From Selaginella moellendorffii (taxonomy: Eukaryota > Streptophyta > Lycopodiopsida > Selaginellales > Selaginellaceae), in assembly GCF_000143415.4 (NCBI RefSeq), contig NW_003314332.1:409494-473493 (forward strand): 64,000 nt of DNA, in the 5' to 3' direction. Numbering within the stretch: the first letter of the stretch is position 1; each line of letters starts with the position of its first letter. Under the pieces are notes generated by a model. The model ran no database searches, was not told the origin of the DNA, and saw only the letters and a list, made by a program, of their open reading frames with translations. The position numbers were made by a program, and so were the translations under genes. Shown here piece by piece: positions 20,582 to 30,429 of the stretch.

Positions 20582-20905
20582 TTTAGCTCTTTTGCCATCT
20601 TGATCTTTTCTTGTGCACCTTTTGAAATGGAAGACCTATATTGTACAGCCTTCCCATTCCTAGCTGGTCATGTATGCCGGTCTAGTGTTGATATTGGTGG
20701 CATAGCAGTACTAATAGCAACATTTGAGAAAGTCTTTAGCTTGAAATCTGCTCTCTCTAGACTTTCAATCTCTTCTTTCAAAAGATTGCAGCTTCGCTCA
20801 ACTGGCCACTCCTCTGGCACAGAATTTGGCTTCAAAATAATTGAGTTGTGGATCCAGCATCAGTCCCACAATAGTAAATCCAGCTTGACTGGCGGCCCTT
20901 CACTC
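20582..20905 (-). pseudogene. Middle part of the SWIM-domain gene
   Basis: On the minus strand the frame reads PEEWPVER, then a Leu/Glu/Lys-rich likely coiled coil (LLKEEIESLERADFKLK), then about 50 residues, and joins in frame with the SWIM-finger part at 12757 when element C is excised. One in-frame TGA at 20668-20670 breaks it. The region between here and the exon ending at 21042 has no clear frame and may be an intron or decayed. It is probably a transposase-derived or FAR1/MuDR-like gene, inferred only from the SWIM finger. Confidence 0.5.
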
Positions 20906-21041
20906 CTAGATCTCGACAACCCTAAAAACATGGCACTGCTGAAGAACTTGAACCTAAGCGCACAAAAGCGAGACACTGACCTCAACTCCCAATCATTCCA
21001 GAGCAACATGCATTGCTCATGGCACTAACTCTTCGAATTGC

Positions 21042-21584
21042 CTAGTTGATACGAGAAACTGGCTCACGAGAAATAACCTTTTCATCCTCTAGCACTGGAC
21101 TTACTTGTGTAACAACTAGCACCTCCTCCACTCCATGTTTTTTAGTTCTTTTTCGGTGTCGTGGAACAGAATGGTAGTCAAACTCTGGACGGTGAGAGCT
21201 AGAAGGAGTGATGTTTGACCCATCAAATGTCTGTCGACGCTTCATACGGGCTATTCTCATGTCCCCAAGTGGTTCATAACTTGATTTCATAGGAGTTCCA
21301 GCAACAACTTCCTCCACCATCTTAGACATTGACCCTATTGCTGGTGTTGTCCTTCTACCAACCCGCTCTTGAAGCCTATCTAAGTTCGGACCTGTACTAG
21401 CAAACCTTGCTTCCTGTGCAGCCAAAGCTTTTGATGACTGCTCAAGAGATCTAGTGAGGTCGGAGAGTGTAGCTTCATAGAGGGACACTTTTCCTTTCCC
21501 TGCTTTGGAAGCTCTCCAACTCCAATGTTTGCTCTCATAGAGATTAATTGTTGGTGTAAGTGCAAAATCATCAAGTGGTTGATC
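21042..21584 (-). CDS. Exon of an unrecognised host gene, same locus as the SWIM gene
   Basis: Minus-strand frame of about 180 codons from a splice acceptor (TTTTTTGTAG at 21585) to a TAG at 21042-21044. The sequence begins DQPLDDFALTPTINLYESKH, continues with KVSLYEATLSDLTRSLEQ and a coiled-coil-like stretch (SSKALAAQEARF), and ends basic and Ser/Pro-rich with RHRKRTKK, a possible nuclear localisation signal. I do not recognise the family. The frame is unbroken, unlike nearby retroelement coding. Orientation and proximity suggest the same gene as the SWIM finger downstream, but the stop at 21042 argues for an additional intron or for separate genes. Confidence 0.55.
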   Translation of the reverse strand, partial: DQPLDDFALTPTINLYESKHWSWRASKAGKGKVSLYEATLSDLTRSLEQSSKALAAQEARFASTGPNLDRLQERVGRRTTPAIGSMSKMVEEVVAGTPMKSSYEPLGDMRIARMKRRQTFDGSNITPSSSHRPEFDYHSVPRHRKRTKKHGVEEVLVVTQVSPVLEDEKVISREPVSRIN

Positions 21585-21639
21585 CTACAAAAAATGCAAC
21601 ATTTGAATGTGACAAAAAAGAAAATGAGAGAAAGCTTAC
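21585..21639 (-). other. Candidate 55-bp host intron
   Basis: The minus strand reads CTCTCCAT then GTAAGCTTTCTC ... GCATTTTTTGTAG then GATCAACC. It has canonical GT...AG ends, a T-rich body and a T-run before the AG. Removing it joins WGHYTLH to DQPLDDF in phase 0 with open frames on both sides. 55 bp is short for a flowering-plant intron. Confidence 0.65.
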
Positions 21640-22038
21640 ATGGAGAGTATAATGACCCCACTGAAACATTCGAACTTCCCACCATGCAAGCCAGCATTCC
21701 ATTTGTGGAAGGTTTTCAATTGGCACTTTGTTGTAAGCAACCAAAGGGAACGACTTGAGAGACGATCCATGGGGTTCAAATATAGAGGGAAAGGGCCCAT
21801 GAACAAGAGTGCACCCCCTTTTCCAATCGGTTAAGGGTCTTGGGATATTTTGGAGTTAAGCGTCCTTGGGTTTGAATAGTACTGGGCTGGGTGACCTCCC
21901 GGGAAGTCTAAACTCAGGAGTTTACATTTGTCTCCTTCACGCCACCATATGCACATTTCATTTGCCTTTGCCTTGTGCTCCTCTTTAGTTGGTGCATCTA
22001 TCCATTTCCGACAAAGCTACTTGAACTTGTGATGGAAG
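21640..22038 (-). pseudogene. Upstream exon of the same host gene, interrupted by a Cassandra-type LTR
   Basis: Minus strand, two pieces. 21927-22038 reads CRKWIDAPTKEEHKAKANEM then CIWWREGDK; 21640-21731 reads VPIENLPQMECWLAWWEV then RMFQWGHYTLH. The pieces join in frame when the 195-bp Cassandra-type LTR at 21732-21926 and one TTTGT copy are removed. The Trp-rich composition is distinctive but I cannot name the family. The exon is cut on its upstream side by C3 at 22039, and further 5' exons are not visible. Confidence 0.55.
21732..21926 (+). mobile_element. Cassandra-type solo LTR with 5S rRNA-like sequence
   Basis: 195 bp, TGTAAGCAACC to GAGTTTACA, flanked by TTTGT on both sides (21727-21731 and 21927-21931). 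Positions 21853-21908 resemble the internal promoter and downstream part of plant 5S rRNA: GAGTTAAGCGTCCTTGGG, then TAGTACTGGGCTGGGTGACC and CTCCCGGGAAGTC. Carrying a 5S promoter in the LTR is the defining trait of Cassandra TRIM retrotransposons, which are transcribed by RNA polymerase III and encode no protein. A 5S-derived SINE is less likely given the TG...CA ends and 5-bp duplication. Confidence 0.85.
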
Positions 22039-23714
22039 TGTGAGACACAAAATCCCTACACCCCAAAGTGGAGTCGGAAAGGGTGCCACGTGGTAGTGGC
22101 CAAAGCGAAAGCTAAACGAGCATAACACGTTTGGACTAAAAGCTCCGACTTGGAAAGTCGAGAGCGGGAGTGGAACACCCAACAAAGTGCTTGAGGAGCG
22201 AGCACGAGCCAACCAATAAGCAAGGTTCCAAAAAGGGACCCAAAAAGGACCAACACATGACACATGGAAGTGTCCGAAAAGGACCCGAGATGGAGTCTGA
22301 GACGGAGTCCGAGATGGACCCGAGATGGAGTCCAAGATGGAGTCTGAGATGGACCCGAGATGGAGTCCGAGATGGAGTCCAAGACGGAGTCCGAGATGGA
22401 CCTGAGATGGACCCGAGATGGACCGAGACGGAGTCCGAGATGGACCCGAGATGGAGTCTGAGATGGACTGAGACGAAGTCCAAGATGGAGTCCGAGAAGG
22501 ACCCGAGATGGAGTCCAAGGTCGAGACCGAGACTGGGACCAAGACCGGGACTGAGACTGAGACCGAGACTAAGACTGAGACCGAGATCGAGACCGAGACT
22601 GAGATCGGGACCGGGACCGGGACCGAGGCCAAGGTCGAGACCAAGGCCGAGACCGAGCCTGAGCCCGAGCCCGAGTCCGAGTCCGAGTCCGAGTTCGAGT
22701 CCGAGTTCGAGTCTGAGAGGGTGAAAGCCCAAAGCGTTTGTCTCCCAGACCCTGGGGGGTTTGGTGAGCTCCAAAAGTATAGTAACGGGGAGGATTGCAG
22801 TGGAGCCAGTTTGGCCAGGAAAGGCTAGTTTGGCCCAGGAAGGCCGGACCCAGTGTTGGGTGATAAACTGACCACTGGGAAGTCCAAGACTAGAGTGAAT
22901 ACAGACCAACAAGCGGGGTAGCTTGGTGAAGTGTTCAAGAGCTAGCTCTAGTTTCCCCGGGAGATCGATTGGCTGATGCTCCCAGTCGAAGTGTGGGTGG
23001 CACTACCTACTTGGATACCTAGTGTGGCTCAATGGAACCTCGCTCTAAGCCCATGGCTAGAGCACCTAAAGGCGGAAGGTGGGGAGAGTACCCACGGGGC
23101 TCGCGTAGGGCCACGGTGTTCCGAAATGTTGTCCCAAAGTCCCAGTCTGTGGAAAGGAAGAGGAGTAGCCCTCTAGTGTGGTGACCAAGGACACAGTCAC
23201 ACAATGAGGAAGTCCTAGAGGACAGTGGGACTCAGTGGTCAGGCCCGTGGGCCTTGATCCAGTGGTAGTGTTGGTGGATATGGCCATGGACGGAAAAGGG
23301 GCTTGGTAGGAACTGACAAAGGGATATTGGGGAAGGCTATTCCCCATGTCTGTGGGCATCCTAACGATACTAAGGAGTGGATCTGGGATGACCACTCATG
23401 GACAAATGGCCTAGTCTTGGAGAAACGGGATTGTGATGCAAGTGGTATTGGACCACTAGTGCGGCAAAGGTGAATGGGCATGGCCTTAGCGTAACAGGCT
23501 GATATGTCAGTGGTACCTTTGAGTGTCGGTTTTGGGACCGGACACGTGGAGCACTTGGACTAAGTGCAAGGGATGAGTGGCATGGATGCCATACTCAAGG
23601 CTAACAAGTCCCAAGTCCTGAATTGGACTTAAGGAGGTTGTGAATGAGACTCCTCCAAGTGGTCGAAGGTGTGGTTAAGTGACTAAAGTAGAATGGAAAA
23701 ATTAGTCACTTACA
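22039..23714 (+). repeat. 5' LTR of C3
   Basis: 1676 bp, TGTGAGACACAAAATCCC to TTAGTCACTTACA, shorter than the other C LTRs mainly because its minisatellite (about 22275-22715) has fewer units. G-tract/TATA-like module at about 22718-22790 with CCAAAAGTATAGTAACGGGG, an altered form. Confidence 0.88.
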
Positions 23715-24771
23715 ATTTGGTATTAGAGCTGTTCTTTAGTCTGACTTTTATTGGTGCTCAAGTATATCACCATTGATGTTGGCATCGGAAGGTCCTAGGA
23801 GTGGGCCTATCCTTGAGGAGTAGCATGTCGAGAGAACATGGCTCTCCACTCAAGTTCATACGTGAACTTGGGCGCAATGTGGTGGATAGAAAAGGGCTAG
23901 TAAGGGAACGACTTTGGGATCTTGGGAACAGTATAAGGGTTTCCTTAGAGAGTTGAGGATGTGATCCAGATGAGTGTTTAACTTAGCAAACTGGCTGATG
24001 TGGTTGTGGTAAACAACTACAGTTGGGATCACAGGAAAGATGTAGACTCCAAAATAATAAAGGAGTCACAAGATTACCCTTATATAGTTCAGGCTGGTAC
24101 TCATAAATTTGAGACCGGAATTTGTGACCGTGGGAGGTCAAATACAGCAGAGGACACCAGTCCTTAAAATGGTAGATAGAGCTACCTCTAATAAATGCTG
24201 GAACAACCCAAGGAGTTGGGGGTGTGTTTAAAGATAAGTTGTTATTCTCATCACATGGACAAGTATTCCTAAGGGGCAAAAGTTAACCCCAAGAAAATCA
24301 TCAAGTGTTGGAGTAACACTTGCAAAGATTGTCCTTGTGAGTAGGATATGAGTACAAGAAGTTGTATTCCAGCTAGTTGGCACCTCAAAGACTAAGACCT
24401 CGCAGGTTGTTGGATTAGCAAAGTTCAAATGTTGGATGACTCAAGTGGAGTCAGGCAATGGTCCTAAAGGATTGGTTGAAGCATTTGGACTGAGGTGTAT
24501 GGTGCCTCATGAGGTATGGGGAGGATCGTAAGATCCAAGTATGAGAACAGTAGGTATCTCATTGATGGCAGAATGTGCTATACTAAAGTTGTGGGAAAGA
24601 TGTTCCCAGAAGAAGGCAACTTTGGCCCAGAGTTGGGTGAAAACACTATGGTGCGGTGCTAACGGATAGTTAGCATGAGGAACAACTATATTGGTCTTAG
24701 CAAAGACCTAGACACTAATAAGTAGTGTCATAAGGGTAGGCTCGTGGGGCTGATGGTGTGAAGACACCAAA
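22039..24771 (+). mobile_element. Truncated element C copy (C3)
   Basis: 5' LTR (22039-23714), primer site TTTGGTATTAGAGCTG directly after it, and about 1057 bp of internal sequence matching 14625-15690 of element C. Homology ends at GACACCAAA, where family B gag sequence begins. The 3' part and 3' LTR are absent. It lies in the host-gene exon at 22038 without a second target-site copy. More diverged than 12758-20581, so older. Confidence 0.85.
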
Positions 24772-25217
24772 GAAGACATTCAGCTCTTGCCGCGAGGCAT
24801 TTTCGTTTGCCACAAAGCTAGAAAGAGAGCTTCTGGTCGACTTGGGGATTGCTAGAATTGATTTTGACCAAGCCATCATCCCGTCAGAGTCATCTTGTGC
24901 AGTTGTTCACCTATCCACACCAAATTCTGTCGCTATTAAGCATACACCTCCAGCTCTTGAGAACTTTGTCAATGAGATGCGGCAGCTAAAGGAGATCATT
25001 CTGCAACAACAATCACACCATGACAAACTGCTCTAGGAGCTGGTGGAGTCAAAGAAAGAGGCTGCTACAGCTCGGGAACACAGATTTAAGTCCCGTTGGT
25101 GCACTCACTGCGAGACGAACACACACAACACACAGCGTTGCTTCAAGCTTCACCTAGAGCTTCGGCCTCCATCTTCTCAACGTGCCCAACAACATCCCTT
25201 CACTGATAACTCCACAC
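24772..25217 (+). pseudogene. B1 gag, nucleocapsid part
   Basis: Frame starting KKTFSSCREAFSFATKLE, truncated at the C3 junction. A helical Gln/Lys-rich segment is followed by a TAG at 25034-25036. Beyond the stop the same frame contains a zinc knuckle CTHCETNTHNTQRC, spacing CX2CX4HX4C as in retroviral nucleocapsid. The frame enters DNSTPP at the C4 insertion and continues in frame after it, so gag and protease were one ORF. Gag packages element RNA. The capsid domain is missing because of the 5' truncation. Confidence 0.7.
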
Positions 25218-27097
25218 TGTGAGACACAAAATCCCTAGGCCCCAAAGTGGAGCCGGAAAGGGTGCCACGTGGTAGTGGCCGAAGCAAAAGCCAAATGAGT
25301 GTAACACGTTTGGACTAAAAGCTCTAACTTGGAAGGTTGAGAGCGGGAGTGGAACTCCCAACAAAGTGCTCAAGGAGCGAGCACGAAGCGAGCAATAAGC
25401 AAGGCTCCAAAAAGGGACCCAAAAAGGACTGACACATGACACGTGGAAGTGTCTGAGATGGACTCAAAATGGAGTCTGATATGGAGTCCGAGATGGACCT
25501 GAAGTGGAGTCCAATATGGAGTCCGAGATGGAGTCCGAGATGGACCCGAAGTGGAGTCTGAGATGGAGTCCAATATGGAGTCCGAGATGGACCCGAAGTG
25601 GAGTCTGAGATGGAGTCCAATATGGAGTCCGAGATGGACCCGAAGTGGAGTCCGATATGGAGTCTGAGATGGAGTCCGAGATGGACCCGAAGTGGAGTCC
25701 AATATGGAGTTTGAGATGGACCCGAAGTGGAGTCCCATATGGAGTTTGAGATGGACCCAAAGTGGAGTCCGATATGGAGTCTGAGATGGGACCCGAGATG
25801 GACCTGAAGTGGAGTCCGAGATGGACCCAAAGTGGAGTCTGATATGGAGTCTGAGATGGACCCAAAGTGGAGTTCGATATGGAGTCTGAGATGGACCCGA
25901 AGTGGAGTCCGATATGGAGTCCGAGATGGGACCCGAGATGGAGTCCGAGATGGACCCGAAGTGGAGTCCGATATGGAGTCCGAGATGGGACCCGAGATGG
26001 AACCGAGACCGAGACCGAGTCCGAGTCCGAATCCGGGACCGAGACCGAGTCCGAGTCCGAGTCCGAGTCCGAGTCCGAGTCCAAATACTAATACAGGCAG
26101 TTGGGTGAAAGCCCAAAGCGATTGTCCCCCGGGGGGGGGGGGGGGGGGGGGCTACGGGGGGTTCCAAAAGTATAGTAGGGAGAGTATGGGGGTTGAAACC
26201 CAGTGGAGCCAGTTTGGCCCAGGAAGGCCAGACCCAGTGTTGGGTGATGAGCTGACCACTGGGAAGTCCAAAACTAGAGTGAACACGGACCGACAAGCGG
26301 GGTAGCTTGGTGAAGTGTTCAAGAGCCGGCTCTAGTTCCCCTGGGAGATCGACTGGCCGATGCTCCCAGTCCAAGTGTGGGTGGCACTACCTACTTGGAT
26401 ACCAGGCATGGCTCAATGGAACCTCGCTCTAGGCCCATGGCTAGAGCACCCAAGGGTGGAAGATGGGGAGAGTACCCAGGTGGCTCGCGTAAGGCCACGG
26501 TGTTCCGAAATGTTGTCCCAAAGGCCCCGACTGTGGAAAGGAAGAGGAGCAGTCCTCTGGGGTAGTGACAAAGGACACAGTTGTGTGGTGAGGAAGTCCC
26601 AGAGGACTATGGGACTTACTGGTCGGGCCTGTGGGCCTCGATCCAGTGGCAATGTTGACAAACACGGCCAGGGGCAGAAAGGGACTTAATGGGGACTGGC
26701 AGAGGGATATTGGGGAAGGCTATTCCCCTTGTTGGTGGGCATCCTAAGGATGCTAAGGAGTGGATCTGAGATGACCACTCACAGATGGTTTGCCTAGTCT
26801 TGGAGAGACAAGACCGTGTTGCAAGTGGTATTGGACTACCAGTGCGGCAAGGGTGATTGGGCATGGCCTTAGCATAACAGGCTGCTATGTTGGTGGTACC
26901 TTTGAGTGTCGGTCATGGGATCGGACACATGGAGCACTTGGACCAAGTGCAAAGGTTGGGTGGCATGGAAGCCATTCTCGGGGCTAGCAAGCCCCAAGTC
27001 TTGAATGGGACTTATGGAGGTTGTGAATGAGACTCCTCCAAGTGGTCGGAGGTGTGGTTAAGTGACTAAAGTAGAATGGAAAATTTAGTCGCTTACA
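25218..27097 (+). mobile_element. Solo LTR of family C (C4) inside B1 gag
   Basis: 1880 bp, TGTGAGACACAAAATCCC to TTTAGTCGCTTACA, with perfect target-site duplications CACAC (25213-25217 and 27098-27102). Minisatellite at about 25450-26090 with its own TATGGAGTCC-rich variants. The G-tract at about 26131-26151 is an uninterrupted run of 21 G, far longer than the 6 G of other C LTRs and like the A and D forms. Inserted into the B1 gag-protease frame without loss of bases. Confidence 0.93.
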
Positions 27098-28013
27098 CAC
27101 ACCACCTCGGGGTCCAAAGACATATCAGGAGCAGTTGGAGCGACAAGCAATTGAGGCAGCCCCTTCGTCAAGCAAAGGCAAGGCACCAGCCTCATTGGTC
27201 AACACGATTTTGGTAGCCGAGGAACTCCATAGGCAACAGCAGCAAACCACAGCCACTCGAGCCCAAGTGAAGAAGAAGGTAGCCGCTCAGCTTGCCACAG
27301 ATCCCCCGGTGCCGGTTGAGAGTGAATCCCCGTCTGCATCAGACCTGGTGACACAGAGGGTGGCTTGTAAGCTCCCCTTCAAGTCACTACTCTCTTCTCC
27401 TCCTGAGATCTCACCAACAACTATTCCTGTGCTGGAGCCGGTTCTTCAACAGCTGGTTGACACTCCTGTCACCTTTTCGCTCCGAGACATGTTGTGTCTT
27501 ATCCCGGGATTCGGCCAGCGTTTAGAGGAGTTTGCACTATCAGGAACACCAGAGAGCACTCTCAAGAGGACTCCTCAAGGGGTGCACATGGTCGACATGA
27601 CAAGATATGGTGGAGATCCTGGTCCATTCTTCATCCCAGTGCAGATTGGTACTTCCTGTTGTAGGATGGATGCTTTAGTTGACTCTGGTTCCGGAAGCAA
27701 CATTATCTCTCTCGAAGCTGCCCTTTCAGCACAGCTACAGATCACTGAGAGCTCCTCCATCGTGCTCAAGACCTTCGCCAACCACATTGTTCCTCCAGCG
27801 GGTATTTGCCGTGGTGTCAAGGTCTCAGTGCAAGGTGAGGTGGATTTCCTCGTGGTTGACTACCAACGTCTGGGAACGTCCTCTTTGAAGGAATCTATCA
27901 TCCTTGGCCGCTCATGGCAAGTCACAGCCCATTGCACCATCGACAGTGCAAAAGGCAAGATGGAAATTAGCGATGGAACCAATAGTACCACCTTCTTCAA
28001 CAACCATGGCTGA
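27098..28013 (+). CDS. B1 retropepsin-type protease (end of gag-protease frame)
   Basis: Open frame of about 300 codons continuing from the gag part. The N-terminal half is a linker rich in Gln, Ala, Pro and Ser (SSSKGKAPASLV). The aspartic protease core has the catalytic motif LVDSGSGSNII near 27678-27710, in which DSG replaces the commoner DTG, and a downstream ILGRSWQ motif near 27900 followed by CTIDSAKGKM. It would process the polyprotein. The frame ends in a TGA; the next part of pol lies in other frames. This is the best-preserved piece of B1, but its upstream is split by C4. Confidence 0.75.
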
Positions 28014-28049
28014 GCTCTTTCTCAGCAAGCCCAATAGGCTCAGACTAAG

Positions 28050-28890
28050 ATGGCCTCCACACCACACTTCCCTCCCGAGCTCACAGAGGTTTTTCCTGAG
28101 TTGGCGGTGGAGTCGACCATCTATATGATGGATGCTTTCTCATGCAATGCAATTGACATGGTTGGAGGTGAGTCAGATAGCCCAAGACATCTCTCAACTT
28201 CACTCTCTTTATTTGAGAGTAAGGCTGAGCCTCTAGACAGGCTCTCTTTATTTGATGGTGGGGCTTATAGAGTATGGGCTCTTATATCCAGCTTTTCGGA
28301 GTGTTTCTTGATAGAGGAAGGGCTCCTTGATTTGTTTCTTGCATGGGACCAACTCTCTCTTATGGAGCTTGACAACACAGTCACTCCAGACCAGGTCCAT
28401 CTTTCGCAGGACACAGCCAAACTCAATCCTCCTCAGCAACTATCTGAGGTGTCACACAGCCAGCATCTTCCTACTAAAATCGTAGTAGCTGATGACTCCA
28501 AGTGTATTTCGTCATGCCGTTTCTTGGAGATGGAGGATGACATCCAGACACACAACTGGCAAAAAGAATCAAGCCAGTCGGACGTGCTGCATGCGAGTTA
28601 TAGCTCTTTGAGTTCAAAATTTCCTACCATGGAACCCCCGGTACAGGTCTAAGTGTATTACACTGAAACTTCAGCACCAGACTTGGACTGGACTTCAGTA
28701 GAGGATCTTCCTTCACTTGTAGAGTACTTGGCTACAGTTCTTGCTTGGACATCGAGCACTCAGAGCATCAGAGGCAAAGAGAACAACAGACAAAGACTCC
28801 GGATCCAACAGCAGTGTTCTTGCCTGACTGGCCAGAGACAATCTTGCCGGATGTGGTGTCTCCAGCATCTTTATTTGAAGAAGAGAACAC
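28050..28890 (+). pseudogene. B1 spacer region between protease and RNase H
   Basis: Open to 28652 (200 codons), then continuing with stops. It starts near PHFPPELTEVFPELAVES and includes repeated-looking LFESK/LFDGG segments and an acidic stretch. No enzyme motif is recognised. The same sequence survives in B2 at 5340-5812 (minus strand), so it is a real part of the family rather than junk picked up by one copy. It may be a linker or an unrecognised domain. Confidence 0.45.
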
Positions 28891-28895
28891 TCCTA

Positions 28896-29296
28896 TGATT
28901 ACAGCTTATTTCGACGGTGCGTTCTGCCCCAAAAACTAGGTTGCCGGCATTGGAGTTTGGATGATTGATCCGTTGGAGAACAAAGTAGCCAACCTCTCTA
29001 TCACTTTGCTAGCAACATCAGCTAATGAAGCAGAGTACTTGGCAGCTATCACCGCCATGAAGTTGGCCATAGATCTCAAGTTTAGGTGAGTCACTTTCAT
29101 TGGAGATGCACAACTCATCATACGCCAACTTACTGGAGAATACCAAGTCCGCAAAGAGAACCTGAAAGAGTTATGGCAGCAGGCGGTCAACCTGAAGGAT
29201 GAGTTCTCTCATATGACTTTTCAAAGTGTCCCTCACGAGGAAAACTTTTGGGCAGACAGGTTATCACATCAAGCAATCACCATGATGCGAGAGGCA
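28896..29296 (+). pseudogene. B1 RNase H of the additional (aRNH) type
   Basis: Conceptual translation shows the four catalytic acidic positions of RNase HI in order: YFDGAFC (D), NEAEYLAAI (E), GDAQLIIRQL (D) and WADRLSHQA (D). This matches the extra RNase H found in Tat elements (NNEAEY, GDSQLII, HVPRxxN type; here SVPHEEN). Two stops interrupt it (after CPKN near 28938 and after LKFR near 29088). In Tat elements this domain normally follows RT and the gypsy RNase H; here it precedes RT. It removes the RNA strand during DNA synthesis. Confidence 0.72.
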
Positions 29297-29469
29297 AAAG
29301 GCACTCCCTGCTCTTTGGTTTCCAAGGTCAGGGAGGAATCTGAGATAGATGAGCCCCATGAGCACAAGGTTTTTCCAGACTCTAGGGTTCATGCCATTTC
29401 CCTAGGTGATGACAAGGACCCAATCTTTATCACCACATCGCTTGCTCAACAAACGCAGCAAAGCTCTTG

Positions 29470-29935
29470 GATCTCCTTCATTGTTTCAAGGACATGTTTG
29501 CTTGGGACTACAGCCAGCTTCTAGGAGTTCCCATGGACACAATCATGCATAGTATTGTGCTTTCAGAGATAGCCAAACCAGTCCGTCAAAAGATGTGGCA
29601 TTTCAGCCCGGTAGCTCACTCAGAGATGAAGTTGGAGATCGAGTGACTTCTGGTAGCTGACTTTATTTATCCTTTGGAGAACTTAGAGTGGGTGGCCAAT
29701 CTCGTTCCTGCACACAAGGCAAATGGAAAACTCCGCATCTGCATTGACTTTCAAGACCTAAACAAGGCAACTACGAAAGACCATTTTCCGACTCCATTTA
29801 TCGATGCGATTGTGGATGAGATGGCTGGTCACCAGTACTACTCTTTCATGGATAGCTTTTCAGGGTATAACCAGATCTTCATTCATCTGGATCATAGAGA
29901 TCTTATGGCCTTCCAGACACCTTAGGGCGTCTTGC
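29470..29935 (+). pseudogene. B1 reverse transcriptase, palm deleted
   Basis: Translation shows LLHCFKDMFAWDYSQLLGVP, then PVRQKMWHFSPVAHSEMKLE, a stop near 29645, VANLVPAHKANGKLRICIDF and SFMDSFSGYNQIFIHL. It ends at MAFQTP followed by a stop. The MPFGLKN-type motif and the catalytic F/YxDD box that should follow are absent: the sequence passes through a 64-bp duplication straight into RNase H. The enzyme cannot function. Confidence 0.75.
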
Positions 29936-30006
29936 TATTTGGTTTCAGGGTATAACCAGATCTTCATTCATCTGGATCATAGAGATCTTGAGGTCTTCCA
30001 GACACC
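29858..30006 (+). repeat. 64-bp direct duplication at the RT deletion point
   Basis: 29858-29921 and 29943-30006 are near-identical (TTTCAGGGTATAACCAGATC ... TTCCAGACACC), separated by 21 bp. The duplication sits exactly where the RT palm and connection are missing, so it is a scar of the rearrangement that removed them. Confidence 0.85.
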
Positions 30007-30396
30007 ATACTATGCCTCACATTCATTCAAGGAGACTGAGAAGAAGTACGTGGATGCAGAAAAAGAAGTAGTGGCTGTTGTTTACACCTTGGAGCGATTT
30101 TGTCACTTTCTTGTTGGAGCCCGTATCCATTTCCATGTCTATTTTAATGTGCTGACCTTTCTTTTACAGCGACCGGTTCATAGTCCTTGTACTTTATCTT
30201 GGATTGTGACCATCCAAGAGTTCCAGCCAACTTTTCACATCTGGCGGAAGCGTGTGATGGATCCAAGTGAGTTCCTGGTTGCCGAAACTACTTCCTTTGT
30301 GGTCCCAGCAGCATTACAGGACATTGCGGTGTACCTGGATTCAGGTCAGTTCCCAGCAAATTCCTCACCAATACAACAAAAGGCATTGGAGATCTG
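30007..30396 (+). pseudogene. B1 gypsy-type RNase H and connection
   Basis: Frame begins YYASHSFKETEKKYVDAEKE then VVAVVYTLERFCHFLVGA, the usual YYAS...EKNY...EKELLAVV block of gypsy RNase H. It then reads HFHVYFNVLTFLL, where a TDH-type acidic motif is expected but altered. Continues to a stop at 30396. The leading part of this RNase H is lost with the RT deletion. Inactive. Confidence 0.65.
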
Positions 30397-30429
30397 AGCA
30401 TAGGGGTTTTGCCTTCTCAACGGACTCCT

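Noticed and set aside
20600-21028. Plus-strand ORF of 142 codons
   Set aside because: Opposite strand to the SWIM-gene coding, which shows a domain and joins across the insertion; the plus frame has no motif.
21853-21908. 5S rRNA gene
   Set aside because: Only the internal and 3' part of 5S is present, inside a 195-bp LTR with a target-site duplication, so it is a retroelement promoter and not a rRNA gene.
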